Positions 17,271 to 26,378 of a stretch of 64,000 bases of DNA are shown in pieces. The notes below the pieces were generated by a model. The model made no database searches. It saw only the letters and a program-made list of their open reading frames with translations, and was not told the DNA's origin. Position 1 is the first letter of the stretch; each line of letters opens with the position of its first letter. The DNA comes from Oscillospiraceae bacterium (GTDB lineage: Bacteria; Bacillota; Clostridia; Oscillospirales; Oscillospiraceae): NCBI GenBank assembly GCA_902778285.1, contig CACYXC010000017.1, positions 31,346 through 95,345 of the forward strand, written 5' to 3'. The position numbers and the translations under genes were made by a program.

Positions 17271-18209
17271 TTATTCTGTCGAAAGCAGGCGGGCGATCTC
17301 CGAGAGCGCCGCGCCGAAATCGGGCGTATGCTCCCAGCGGATCCAGTGGGCGGCTTCGTTGCGCCCGAACCAGGTGAGCTGCCGCTTGGCGTAGCGGCGG
17401 CTGCTCTGCTTGATGAGGGCGGCGGCCTCCTCACGGCTCAGCTCGCCGCGCAGGGCCAGCACCGCCTCCTTGTAGCCGATGGCCTGCATGGCTGTGCACT
17501 CGGCGCTCAGGCCCTCCGCCAGCAGACTCTCCACCTCGGCGAAGAGCCCCTGAGCGAGCATCTCGTCCACGCGGCTGTCGATGCGCGCGTAGAGATCGGC
17601 CCGGTCGCGGTAGCTCAGGGCGACGGTGAAGGCGCGGTAGCGCGGCGGGCGGGCGCGGGTCTCGGCGTCGTGCGCGGTGATGGTTTTGCCGGTCAGGCGG
17701 TAGATCTCCACGGCGCGTACGATGCGGCGCCTGTCCGCGGGGTGGAGCCTCTGCGCGCGCTCCGGGTCGAAGGCGCGCAGGCGCTCGAGCATGGCCTCGC
17801 CGCCGATCTCGTCGTATTCCGCGGCGATGGCGGCGCGCAGGCTTTCGTCCGCCTCCGCCCGTTCGGCGAAGTCCCGCCCCGCGAGCAGGGAGTCGATATA
17901 CAGCCCCGTGCCGCCCACGAGCACGGGCGTTTTCCCCTCGGCGAGCAGCCCGTCGCAGACCGCGCCGGCCTCCCGCACGTAGCGGGAGACGGAGTAGTCC
18001 TCCGTGGGCTCCGCCACGTCGAGCATGTGGTGCGGCACCAGGGCGCGCTCCTCGGGCGTGGCCTTGGCGGTGCCGATGTCCATGCGGCGGTAGACCTGCA
18101 TGGAGTCGGCCGAGACGATCTCGCCGTTGTATTTCTCGGCGAGGGCGATGCCGAGGCGGGTCTTGCCCGTGGCCGTCGGCCCGCAGACAACGATGATTTG
18201 TGGCTTCAT
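17271..18209 (-). CDS. miaA: tRNA dimethylallyltransferase
   Basis: 312 residues; adds a dimethylallyl group to A37 of tRNAs reading UNN codons. The P-loop GPTATGKT begins at residue 10; DSMQVYRRMDIGTAK, HHMLDV and VGGTGLYIDSLL follow. The start is ATG 18209; the open frame to 18287 is untranslated spacer. Its product is the substrate of MiaB, encoded divergently at 21048 across mutL. Confidence 0.95.
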   Translation of the reverse strand: MKPQIIVVCGPTATGKTRLGIALAEKYNGEIVSADSMQVYRRMDIGTAKATPEERALVPHHMLDVAEPTEDYSVSRYVREAGAVCDGLLAEGKTPVLVGGTGLYIDSLLAGRDFAERAEADESLRAAIAAEYDEIGGEAMLERLRAFDPERAQRLHPADRRRIVRAVEIYRLTGKTITAHDAETRARPPRYRAFTVALSYRDRADLYARIDSRVDEMLAQGLFAEVESLLAEGLSAECTAMQAIGYKEAVLALRGELSREEAAALIKQSSRRYAKRQLTWFGRNEAAHWIRWEHTPDFGAALSEIARLLSTE

Positions 18210-18551
18210 AGTTGATGTGTCATGTATACGTTTTCGGAATGCGAGCGTTCGCGTACTTGTGCGGCTCCCCTTACACAGGGGAGGCAAAAATCGTCCTCCG
18301 CCCGGCGAGCCAGCGGCCGCACGTTCGGGCGACAGCGCGCGACTCGTACCATGTCGGCCGGGGTAACGCCCAGCTCATGTCTCAGGGCGACTATAGAGGC
18401 ATGCAGGTCACCCATTATGCCGAGGGGTCAAGGGGATTCTTCCCCTTGTGTCTTTCTTTGGCATCAAAAACCGTTTCTTTCCACACGGAAAGAAATGGGT
18501 TTTGCTACGCGCAGCTTACGTCTTGTGAACAGGCGGGAGCATACCGTCCTG
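18210..18551. other. Spacer between mutL and miaA with hairpins
   Basis: 342 bp. Visible structures are CCCCTTACACAGGGG at about 18269-18283, CAAGGGGATTCTTCCCCTTG at about 18429-18448, and a TTTCTTTCC...GGAAAGAAA hairpin at about 18475-18496. The last two lie just after mutL in its direction of transcription and are terminator candidates. I see no convincing gene. Confidence 0.45.
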
Positions 18552-20462
18552 TCAGACGATCCGCTTGAACATTTTATCCAGATCTCTCCGCGTCAAAACC
18601 GCGGAGACGGGGCGGCCGTGGGGGCAGTATCTGACGCGGCCGGAGAGCACCTCGCGTACGATGCGCTCGCGCTCGGCGGGACTGGTGTCCCAGCCGGCCT
18701 TGATCGCGGCCTTGCAGGCCACGGTGTGCAAAATCTCGTCGCGGGCGCTCTGCCTGTCCGGCGCTTTGCCGCGGCGCAGCTTCTCGAGGATCTCCTCCAC
18801 GGCGGGCACGGCGTCGGAGGCGAGGATGTCCGCGGGGACGGCGCGGATCACGTAGTCCGTCTCCCCAAAGGGCTCAATCTCGAAGCCGAGCTCCGAGAGC
18901 AGCTCGCCGTTTTGCTCCAGCAGCTCCGCATCCCCCGCGTCCAGCTTCAGCGGCGCGGGCGTCAGCAGGGTCTGGGACAGGATCTGCCGGTCCATGGCGC
19001 GCAGCCGGTCGAAGTTCATGCGCTCGTGGGCGGCGTGCTTGTCGATGAGCAGCAGCTCCTCGCCGACTTCGACTAAAATGTAGGTCTTCATGGTCTCCCC
19101 CAGGATCTTGTAGTCCGGAAGAGCCGGTTTTTCCACATTCTGAACAGGTTTCTCCACAGACTCGGCGGCTTTTTCCGTCGAATCCGGTACTTTTTTCTCG
19201 AATTTCTCGATCTTTTGAACAGGCGACAGATCCAGGCGGGTCTGTTCGAGCGGCGAAGAGGCGTGCAGGGAGGCGAAGGCCGCGGAAAAATCGGGCCGTT
19301 TTTCGGCCGCGGGCGGCGTCTGCGGCCTCGCGGGCGCGCTCTGCGCGGCGCGGGGCCTGTCCACGGAATAGCCGTTCTGGCGGAAGCTCTCCGCGCTCAT
19401 GCTGCGGTAGAAATCCGCCTTGGGCTCGATCGCTTTTTTCGTCGAGGGCGAGAGCTCCACCGCGGCGCTGCGCTTCTCCCCCTCCAGCGAGAGCTGCACC
19501 GCGTGATAGACCAGGTCGAAAACCTTTTTCTCGTAGGAGAATTTGACCTCCGTCTTGGCCGGGTGGACGTTTACGTCGACGCTTGCGCAGCTGAGGTCCA
19601 GATACAGCACGCAGGCGGGGTAGCGCCCGGTCAGCAGCGTGTTTTTATAGGCCTGCTCCAGCGCCGCCTGCAAAAGCTGGGAGCGGATAAAGCGCCCGTT
19701 GCAGAAGAAATACTGGGCGCTGCGGTTTCCGCGCCCGGCGGCGGGGGAGGAGACGAAGCCCGTGACCTTCAGCCCCTCGTCCTCGCTGACGCAGCGCAGC
19801 ATCGAGGAGGCCAACTCCCGCCCCAGCAGGGTGTAGACGCAGGAGTCCTCGCGCCCGTCGCCGGGGGAGAAGAACTCCTCCTTCCCGTCGCGCAGCATCC
19901 GCACGGAGATCTCCGGCCTGCCCAGGGCGCAGCGCAGCGCACTCTGCACGCAGGCGGCGGCCTCGGCCCGGTCGGATTTGAGGAACTTCAGGCGCGCGGG
20001 CGTGTTGTAGAACAGATCGCGCACGATCATGGTCGTGCCCTCCGGGCAGCCGGCGGGGCCCATGTCCTGGATGTCCCCGGCGCTGAGCGTCACGCGGGTG
20101 CCGCTCGCGCTCCCCTTCTCGCGGGTCAGGAGCTCTATATGGGACACGGCGGAGATGGCGGCCAGCGCCTCACCGCGAAAGCCCATCGTGGCGATGGCCT
20201 CCAGCCCGCGCTCGTCGCGCAGCTTCGAGGTGGCGTGCCGCAGGAAGGCGACGCCCGCGTCCTCCGGAGCCATGCCGCAGCCGTCGTCGCTGACGCGGAT
20301 ATAGGGCGCGCCGCCGCCGCGGATCTCCACGGTCACGTTTTGGGCCCCGGCGTCGAAGGCGTTTTCCAGCAGCTCCTTGACGACGGAGGCCGGGCGCTCC
20401 ACCACCTCGCCGGCGGCGATCATGTCAGCCACGTGGGGGGAGAGGATATTGATGACTGACAT
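18552..20462 (-). CDS. mutL: DNA mismatch repair protein MutL
   Basis: 636 residues. The N-terminal GHKL ATPase is clear: ERPASVVKELLENAFDAGA, DDGCGM and TMGFRGEALAAI. A Pro/Val/Glu-rich linker covers about 330-440. The C-terminal nuclease domain has DKHAAHERMNFDRL, ACKAAIKAGW and CPHGRP, which fit the metal-binding motifs of endonucleolytic MutL as expected in bacteria lacking MutH. Start ATG 20462 with GGAAG upstream. MutS is encoded on the other strand at 23080, past miaB. Confidence 0.96.
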   Translation of the reverse strand: MSVINILSPHVADMIAAGEVVERPASVVKELLENAFDAGAQNVTVEIRGGGAPYIRVSDDGCGMAPEDAGVAFLRHATSKLRDERGLEAIATMGFRGEALAAISAVSHIELLTREKGSASGTRVTLSAGDIQDMGPAGCPEGTTMIVRDLFYNTPARLKFLKSDRAEAAACVQSALRCALGRPEISVRMLRDGKEEFFSPGDGREDSCVYTLLGRELASSMLRCVSEDEGLKVTGFVSSPAAGRGNRSAQYFFCNGRFIRSQLLQAALEQAYKNTLLTGRYPACVLYLDLSCASVDVNVHPAKTEVKFSYEKKVFDLVYHAVQLSLEGEKRSAAVELSPSTKKAIEPKADFYRSMSAESFRQNGYSVDRPRAAQSAPARPQTPPAAEKRPDFSAAFASLHASSPLEQTRLDLSPVQKIEKFEKKVPDSTEKAAESVEKPVQNVEKPALPDYKILGETMKTYILVEVGEELLLIDKHAAHERMNFDRLRAMDRQILSQTLLTPAPLKLDAGDAELLEQNGELLSELGFEIEPFGETDYVIRAVPADILASDAVPAVEEILEKLRRGKAPDRQSARDEILHTVACKAAIKAGWDTSPAERERIVREVLSGRVRYCPHGRPVSAVLTRRDLDKMFKRIV

Positions 20463-20684
20463 TACAATCACTTCCTTGGTGAGAGAATGAATAATGAACA
20501 ATGAATAGTGAATAATTGCGGTGCCGCTGCGCGGCGATCACAACAGTTTTGAGTTGTGAGTTTTGAGGAGAAACGGGGAACGCGGTCGTAGGGGCCGGCG
20601 CCCTCGACGGCCCGTGGCTGGGCCTGTGGATCAAGCACCCGGCGCTGTAGGGGCGATTCGCCTCGCGGTCGCCTGCAAGAAAAA

Positions 20685-20745
20685 CCCTCATCCGCCCCAA
20701 TGTGAGCACTGGGGCACCTTCTCCCAAAGGGAGAAGGACAGCTCC
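20685..20745 (-). repeat. Diverged copy of the CTTCTCC/CCGGGG palindromic repeat
   Basis: On the minus strand this reads CTTCTCCC..GGGAGAAGG, then GTGCCCCAGTGCTCAC and GGGGCGGATGAGG. This is a diverged relative of the 99-bp direct repeats flanking the DUF559 gene at 22462-23030, but here no gene is attached. The adjacent 20463-20684 spacer holds nothing else I recognise. Confidence 0.6.
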
Positions 20746-20772
20746 GTAAAGACGGCGCTCTTGATTTGCCGC

Positions 20773-20901
20773 TCAGTAGCTCGAGTCCAGAGCCTGAACG
20801 AGCTCCGTCAGGTCCCCTCCGTCCTTCAAGATCTGCTTCGCGTCTGGAAGGAACTCCGGGTACTCCGTCTCAATCCTCTTCATCGCTTCTTCCCGACTCA
20901 T
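20773..20901 (-). CDS. 42-residue hypothetical protein
   Basis: A small frame from ATG 20901 with GGAGGAG 8 bp upstream reads MSREEAMKRIETEYPEFLPD and ends LTELVQALDSSY. It is acidic, helical-looking and free of membrane segments. A TATAAT-type -10 at 20969-20964 on the minus strand lies just upstream and back-to-back with the miaB promoter. The strong ribosome site, promoter and protein-like composition support a real gene. I do not recognise the product. Confidence 0.55.
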   Translation of the reverse strand: MSREEAMKRIETEYPEFLPDAKQILKDGGDLTELVQALDSSY

Positions 20902-20980
20902 TATCTGTCTCCTCCGGTCCGATAGTTCCGTTGGCATCAGCAACGTCTATTTGCTAAGAACTCATTATATCGGATTTTTG

Positions 20981-21010
20981 TTGAAAGTTCCATACCTTTT
21001 GTGTTAAAAT
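20981..21010 (+). promoter_or_regulatory. Predicted sigma-A promoter of miaB
   Basis: TTGAAA at 20981-20986 and TAAAAT at 21005-21010 with 18-bp spacing, 38 bp before the miaB ATG. Confidence 0.55.
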
Positions 21011-21047
21011 CATTTGAATACTCAAAGCGAGCAGAGGACTGTCATTT

Positions 21048-22460
21048 ATGCCTTACGAGAGAAAAGAGATCACGCCCGAACAGATCCGGGAGCAGGAGGA
21101 GGTCTGTCACCGCATTTTTGACCGCGTCACCGCCGACGGGCGGCGGCCCCTCGCCATGGTGGACACCTACGGCTGCCAGCAGAACGAGGCCGACAGCGAG
21201 AAGCTGCGCGGATACCTGGCCGAGATGGGCTACGGCTTCACACAGGACGAGTTCCAGGCGGACGTGATCGTCATCAATACCTGCGCCGTGCGCGAGCATG
21301 CGGAGATGCGCGTGCTGGGAAACGTCGGCGCGCTCAATCACTCCAAGAAGGCCCGCCCCGGCCAGCTCATCGCCGTCTGCGGCTGCATGGTGCAGCAGGA
21401 GCACATGGCGCGGAAGATCAAGATGTCCTACCCGGTGGTGGACCTGGTCTTCGGCCCGCACGAGCTCTGGCGCTTTCCGGAGCTGCTGGAGCGCGTGATG
21501 CTAAGCGGCCGGCGCGTCTTCGCCGCCGAAAAGGACCCCGGCTCCGTGGCCGAGGGCATCCCCCAGCAGCGGGACGGCAGCGTGAAGGCCTGGCTCTCCA
21601 TCATGTACGGCTGCAACAATTTCTGCACCTACTGCGTCGTGCCCTACGTGCGCGGACGGGAGCGCTCCCGCCGGCCGGAGGACGTGCTGCGCGAGGCGCG
21701 ACAGCTTGTGGAAGCGGGCTATAAGGACATCACCCTGCTCGGGCAGAACGTGAACTCCTACGGGAAGGACCTCGACTGCGGGGTGGACTTCGCCGACCTC
21801 ATCCGCATGGTCAACGCCATCCCCGGCGATTTTCGCATCCGCTTCATGACGAGCCACCCCAAGGACGCGACCGAGAAGCTGTTTCAGACCATGGCTGCAT
21901 GCGAAAAGTGTACCCACCAGCTGCACCTGCCGGTGCAGGCGGGCAGCGACCGCATTTTAAAGGCCATGAACCGCAGCTACACGCGGGAAAAGTATCTGGA
22001 GCAGGTGCGGCTTGCCCGGCGGTACATGCCCGATCTGGTGCTGACGACGGACATCATCGTGGGCTTTCCCGGCGAGACCGACGAGGAATTTGCCGAGACG
22101 CTCTCCCTCGTCGAGCAAGTGCGCTTCGACGCGATGTTCACCTTCATTTACTCCAAGCGCGTCGGCACGCCCGCGGCCTCCATGCCCGACCCCTATACCC
22201 GCGCCGACAAGCAGAAGCATTTCGACGCGCTCACCGAGCTTGCCAATCGCATCTCCGGCGAGAAGCACAGAGAGTACGAGGGCAGGACCCTTCGCGTGCT
22301 CATCGACGGGGAGACCGGCCGGGAGGAATACAATCTCTCCAGCCGTACCGACGGCGGCCGCCTCGTGCATCTGCACGGCGACCCTGCGCTGATCGGACAG
22401 TTTGCGGACGTGAAGATCACATCCGGCAACACCTGGGCGCTGTACGGCGAGATAGTATAA
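21048..22460 (+). CDS. miaB: tRNA-2-methylthio-N6-dimethylallyladenosine synthase
   Basis: 470 residues; a radical-SAM methylthiotransferase that converts i6A37 (made by MiaA) to ms2i6A37. The N-terminal domain binds an auxiliary 4Fe-4S cluster with Cys in DTYGCQQNEAD, NTCAVREHA and CGCMVQQ. The radical-SAM motif is YGCNNFCTYC (about residue 190), followed by VPYVRGRERSR; a TRAM domain ends the protein (EGRTLRVLIDGE onward). It heads the plus-strand group with mutS. Confidence 0.96.
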   Translation: MPYERKEITPEQIREQEEVCHRIFDRVTADGRRPLAMVDTYGCQQNEADSEKLRGYLAEMGYGFTQDEFQADVIVINTCAVREHAEMRVLGNVGALNHSKKARPGQLIAVCGCMVQQEHMARKIKMSYPVVDLVFGPHELWRFPELLERVMLSGRRVFAAEKDPGSVAEGIPQQRDGSVKAWLSIMYGCNNFCTYCVVPYVRGRERSRRPEDVLREARQLVEAGYKDITLLGQNVNSYGKDLDCGVDFADLIRMVNAIPGDFRIRFMTSHPKDATEKLFQTMAACEKCTHQLHLPVQAGSDRILKAMNRSYTREKYLEQVRLARRYMPDLVLTTDIIVGFPGETDEEFAETLSLVEQVRFDAMFTFIYSKRVGTPAASMPDPYTRADKQKHFDALTELANRISGEKHREYEGRTLRVLIDGETGREEYNLSSRTDGGRLVHLHGDPALIGQFADVKITSGNTWALYGEIV

Positions 22461-22461
22461 T

Positions 22462-22560
22462 AAGCCTTCTCCGCGCACGGAGAAGGTGCCCCGGTGCTCA
22501 CACCGGGGCGGATGAGGTCTCCTGAAAGAATATGAACAGCGAAGGAGCAGGACCTCATCA
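22462..22560 (+). repeat. 99-bp direct repeat, left copy
   Basis: Identical base for base to 22932-23030. It contains a CTTCTCC..GGAGAAG hairpin, a CCCCGGTG..CACCGGGG hairpin, and a 49-bp imperfect palindrome bounded by GATGAGGTC and GACCTCATC. With its partner it brackets the DUF559 gene. Confidence 0.9.
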
Positions 22561-22579
22561 AAGCCAAAATGGGACGCTT

Positions 22580-23005
22580 ATGAAACACTATGCACCGCAT
22601 TTGAGGCAAAACGCGCGGGAACTGCGAAAAAACATGACAAAGCAGGAGCGAAAGCTCTGGTATGACTTTTTAAAACAGCTGCCCGTAACAGTTAAGCGTC
22701 AGGAACTGATAGGCCATTATATCGCGGACTTCTATATTCCCTCGGTAAAGATCGCAATTGAGCTGGACGGCTCGCAGCACTTTGAAGAGCAGGGCCTGGC
22801 CTATGATAAAGCCCGGGACGACTTTTTCTCCGAGCAGGGAATCACGGTGCTGAGATACCCCAACAACGAAGTTTCGCAGAATTTTACCGGCGTCTGCGAA
22901 CATATTCTGCAAACCATCAAAACGAGAAAAGAAGCCTTCTCCGCGCACGGAGAAGGTGCCCCGGTGCTCACACCGGGGCGGATGAGGTCTCCTGAAAGAA
23001 TATGA
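22580..23005 (+). CDS. DUF559 / Vsr-like endonuclease-domain protein
   Basis: 141 residues. LRKNMTKQERKLWYDFLKQLP, then RQELIGHYIADFYIPSVKIAIELDGSQH and ITVLRYPNNEV match DUF559. This restriction-nuclease-like fold is related to very-short-patch repair enzymes: Asp in IADFYIP and Glu-x-Asp in IELDGSQH are the likely metal ligands. The start ATG 22580 gives the family-like N-terminus MKHYAPHLR; an ATG at 22532 inside the left repeat would add 16 residues. The last ~25 residues are encoded by the right-hand repeat. It lies between miaB and mutS with no functional tie obvious beyond possible nicking activity. Confidence 0.82.
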   Translation: MKHYAPHLRQNARELRKNMTKQERKLWYDFLKQLPVTVKRQELIGHYIADFYIPSVKIAIELDGSQHFEEQGLAYDKARDDFFSEQGITVLRYPNNEVSQNFTGVCEHILQTIKTRKEAFSAHGEGAPVLTPGRMRSPERI

Positions 23006-23030
23006 ACAGCGAAGGAGCAGGACCTCATCA
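22932..23030 (+). repeat. 99-bp direct repeat, right copy
   Basis: Perfect copy of 22462-22560. It overlaps the 3' end of the DUF559 gene and supplies its stop codon, and it ends 49 bp before the mutS start. Confidence 0.9.
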
Positions 23031-23079
23031 CTCCGTGCGCGGGGAAGCCTTGATCGAAACAGAGAAACGGAGAGACACT

Positions 23080-25677
23080 ATGGCGGAACTGACGCCCATG
23101 AAGCGGCAATATCTGGACATCAAGCAGCAGCATCAGGACTGCCTGCTCTTCTTCCGCCTGGGCGATTTCTATGAGATGTTCGACGAGGACGCGAAAGTGG
23201 CCTCGCGCGAGCTGGACCTGGCGCTGACCACCCGCGACCGCAATGTCGAGGACCCGGAGGCGCGCACGCCCATGTGCGGCGTCCCCTACCACAGCGCCGA
23301 GGCCTACATCGCGCGGCTCATCGCCAAGGGCTACAAGGTGGCCATCTGCGAGCAGACCGAGGACCCTGCCCTGGCCAAGGGCCTCGTCTCGCGCGAGGTC
23401 ATCCGCATCATCACCCCCGGCACCGTGACCGAGAGCTCCATGCTCGAGGAGGGGCGCAGCAACTATATCTGCGCCGTCCATCTGGCAAACGGCCGGGGCG
23501 GCGCCGCCTTCTGCGACATCTCCACCGGCGAATTCTGCTGCGCCGCCTTCGAGAGCGACCCCGTCTCCCACATCCTCAACGAGCTGGGGCGCTTCGCCCC
23601 GCGGGAGGCCGTGCTCTCCGCCGCCGCACTGGACGAGGAGGAGATCCCCTCCTTCCTCAAACAGAAGCTCAACGCCCTGCTGGAGTTCGGCGGCACGATG
23701 TTCGAGTACATGCCCGCGGCCGCGCGCGTATGCGAGCGCTTCGGCTACGCGGATATCGACCAGAGCGGCCTCGGCGACGCGCCGGAGGCGGTCTGCGCCG
23801 CGGGGGCGCTGCTGCAGTACATTCAGGAGACGCAGAAATTCGACCTCAGCCACATCCGGCAGATGGACGTGTTCGCGGGCGGGCGCTACATGGAGCTCGA
23901 CTGGACCACGCGCCGCTCTCTCGAGCTGACCGAGTCCCTGCGCAGCGGGGAAAAGCGCGGCTCCCTGCTGTGGGTGCTGGACAAGACGAAGACCCCCATG
24001 GGCGGGCGCCTGCTGAGAGCCTGGGTCGAGCGGCCGCTGCTGTCGGTCGTCGCGATCAAGCGCCGCCTCGCCGCGGTGGGCGAGCTTGCGAAAGACCATG
24101 TGGCCCGAAGCGAGCTGATGCTCGCCCTCCGGGAGATCAGCGACATGCAGCGCCTGGTCGGCCGCTGCGTCTACGGGACCGCCGGCGGCCGCGACCTGCG
24201 CACGCTTGCCAACTGCGCGGCGGTGCTGCCGCGCCTGAAAGAGCTGACGGCCCCCTTCACCGGCGCGGAGCTGCGGGATATCTGCGGCATGGACGCGCTG
24301 GAGGACATGCGTGCGGAGATCGACCGCGCCGTCTGCGACGAGCCGCCCTTCTCCGTCCGCGAGGGCGGCATCCTGCGCGCGGGCTACTCCGAGGAGCTGG
24401 ACCGGCTCCGGAACGTCCGCGACAACGGCGCCCAGATGGTCACGGAGCTTGAGGCGCGCGAGCGGGAGCGCACCGGCATCAAGAAGCTGAAGGTCGGATA
24501 CAACAAGGTCTTCGGCTATTACATCGACGTGCCGCGCTCCGCGGGGCTCGAGAATGTGCCCGAGGACTACATCCGCAAGCAGACGCTGGTCTCGAACGAG
24601 CGCTATTTCACCCAGGAGCTCAAGGAGCTGGAGAACACGCTCCTGACCGCCCGGGAGCGCATCAACGAGCTGGAATATCAGTACTTCTGCGAGCTGCGCG
24701 ACAGCGTGGCGGCAAAGGTCGGGCGCATCCAGGCGAGCTCCGACGCCGTGGCGCGGCTGGACGCGCTCTGTTCCCTGGCAGAGGTCGCCGTGCGCAACAA
24801 CTACACCTGCCCGGAGGTGGACGCCTCCCGCGAGCTGCACATCCTGGAGGGCCGCCATCCGGTGGTGGAGCAGACGCTCAAGGAAGTGCTCTTCGTCCCG
24901 AACGACACCTATCTGAACGACGCGGACGACCGCGTCGCCATCGTGACCGGCCCGAACATGGCGGGCAAATCCACCTACATGCGCCAGACCGCGCTCATTG
25001 TGCTGATGGCGCAGATGGGCTCCTTCGTCCCGGCGCGCTCGGCCACGATCGGCGTGGTCGACCGGGTCTTCACCCGCATCGGCGCCTCGGACGATCTGGC
25101 CTCCGGCCAGTCCACCTTCATGGTGGAGATGAACGAGATGGCGGCGATCCTGAAGCACGCCACCGCCGCCTCCCTGCTGATCCTCGACGAGATCGGCCGC
25201 GGCACCTCCACCTTCGACGGCATGGCCATCGCCCGCGCGGTGCTCGAATACTGCGCGGACAGGCGAAAGCTCGGCGCGAAGACCATGTTCGCCACGCACT
25301 ACCACGAGCTGTCCGCCCTCGAGGGGGAGATTTCCGGCGTGCGCAACTACAACATCACGGCCAAGAAGCAGGGCGGGACCCTGGTCTTCCTGCGCAAGAT
25401 CATCCGCGGCGCGGCCGACGACAGCTACGGCATCGAGGTGGCAAAGCTCGCGGGGCTCCCCGAGTCCGTGATCCGCAAGGCCAAGGAATACCTGAAGGAG
25501 CTGGAGACCGAGGGCGTGGCCGCGCCCCCGGCGGGAGCGGACGAGGACCAGATCAGCTTCTCCGACGTCGGCGCCGATGAGGTGCGCCGCGCCCTGCTGG
25601 AGATCGACCTGAACACGCTCACGCCCATCGAGGGCATGAACCTGCTCTTCGAGCTGCAGCGGAAAGCGAGGGCCTGA
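23080..25677 (+). CDS. mutS: DNA mismatch repair protein MutS
   Basis: 865 residues. The mismatch-contact motif GDFYEMF lies near residue 30. The ATPase has Walker A TGPNMAGKSTYMRQ near 622, LILDEIGRGTSTFDG as Walker B/signature, and ATHYHEL as the switch histidine. ATG 23080 follows CGGAGAG; the upstream open frame is inside the 99-bp repeat. The stop overlaps the next start by one base (TGATG). Confidence 0.97.
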   Translation: MAELTPMKRQYLDIKQQHQDCLLFFRLGDFYEMFDEDAKVASRELDLALTTRDRNVEDPEARTPMCGVPYHSAEAYIARLIAKGYKVAICEQTEDPALAKGLVSREVIRIITPGTVTESSMLEEGRSNYICAVHLANGRGGAAFCDISTGEFCCAAFESDPVSHILNELGRFAPREAVLSAAALDEEEIPSFLKQKLNALLEFGGTMFEYMPAAARVCERFGYADIDQSGLGDAPEAVCAAGALLQYIQETQKFDLSHIRQMDVFAGGRYMELDWTTRRSLELTESLRSGEKRGSLLWVLDKTKTPMGGRLLRAWVERPLLSVVAIKRRLAAVGELAKDHVARSELMLALREISDMQRLVGRCVYGTAGGRDLRTLANCAAVLPRLKELTAPFTGAELRDICGMDALEDMRAEIDRAVCDEPPFSVREGGILRAGYSEELDRLRNVRDNGAQMVTELEARERERTGIKKLKVGYNKVFGYYIDVPRSAGLENVPEDYIRKQTLVSNERYFTQELKELENTLLTARERINELEYQYFCELRDSVAAKVGRIQASSDAVARLDALCSLAEVAVRNNYTCPEVDASRELHILEGRHPVVEQTLKEVLFVPNDTYLNDADDRVAIVTGPNMAGKSTYMRQTALIVLMAQMGSFVPARSATIGVVDRVFTRIGASDDLASGQSTFMVEMNEMAAILKHATAASLLILDEIGRGTSTFDGMAIARAVLEYCADRRKLGAKTMFATHYHELSALEGEISGVRNYNITAKKQGGTLVFLRKIIRGAADDSYGIEVAKLAGLPESVIRKAKEYLKELETEGVAAPPAGADEDQISFSDVGADEVRRALLEIDLNTLTPIEGMNLLFELQRKARA

Positions 25678-26378
25678 TGATAAGACGCGACATCCCCTTT
25701 ACCAGCCGCTTGAGCACCCCCGCGGCGGCGCTGGTGCTGCTGTGGCTGCCGGTGCATATCCTCGGCCTGCCCTGGCTGCTGTACCGCGTCTTCGGCGTGA
25801 CGGACGAGATCCGGCTCAACTTCCTGACCTACGGGATCGGCGCGGTCTACATGCTGATCGTTGGCTTTCGCTTCCTGCGGCGGGACTTCGACGCCCTCTG
25901 GGAGCATCCGGGCCGGATCTTTTTTCAGGTGATCGGCTGCTATGCCGCGATGCTGCTGATGAACATGGCGTTCTCCGGTCTGCTGAGCCTCTTCGTAGAC
26001 GCGGCGGAGAACCCCAACAACGAGGCCGTCATGGACATGGTGGGCAGCGAGTACGGCAAAATGAGCGCCACCGCCGTCTTTCTGGCCCCCGTCGTGGAGG
26101 AGATGATCTTTCGCGCGGCCATCTTCGGCCTGCTGCGCCGCCGCAGCCGCCTGCTCGCCTATGTGCTGAGCATCGCGCTCTTCTCGATCTACCACGTCTG
26201 GGGCTACGCCCTGTCCGACCCCATGAGCTGGTTCTATCTGCTGCAGTATCTCCCGGCGGCTTATCTGCTCTGCCGCTGCTACGAGTACTGCGACAGCATC
26301 TGGGGCAGCCTGTTTTTCCACATGCTGACAAACTACGTCTCGATCCGGGCCTTGAGCCTGCTGGAGGAGCTGCTGTGA
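25677..26378 (+). CDS. CPBP-family intramembrane metalloprotease
   Basis: 233 residues with about six membrane helices. CPBP (Abi) signatures are EEMIFRAAIFGLLRRR near 142 and the histidine in SIYHVWGY near 170. Family members include CAAX-type proteases and bacteriocin self-immunity proteins; the substrate here is unknown. The start is coupled to the mutS stop by TGATG, and trmO begins at its own stop, so it sits inside a DNA-repair/tRNA operon without an obvious functional link. Confidence 0.85.
   Translation: MIRRDIPFTSRLSTPAAALVLLWLPVHILGLPWLLYRVFGVTDEIRLNFLTYGIGAVYMLIVGFRFLRRDFDALWEHPGRIFFQVIGCYAAMLLMNMAFSGLLSLFVDAAENPNNEAVMDMVGSEYGKMSATAVFLAPVVEEMIFRAAIFGLLRRRSRLLAYVLSIALFSIYHVWGYALSDPMSWFYLLQYLPAAYLLCRCYEYCDSIWGSLFFHMLTNYVSIRALSLLEELL

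Noticed and set aside
18206-18415. 69-codon minus-strand frame (MGDLHASIVALRHELGVTPAD...)
   Set aside because: The start of the translation looks protein-like, but there is no ribosome site, it overlaps hairpins and I recognise no family. Possibly a gene remnant; not called.
22801-25305. 834-codon open frame antisense to mutS
   Set aside because: Shadow of the GC-skewed mutS codons; no recognisable protein features.
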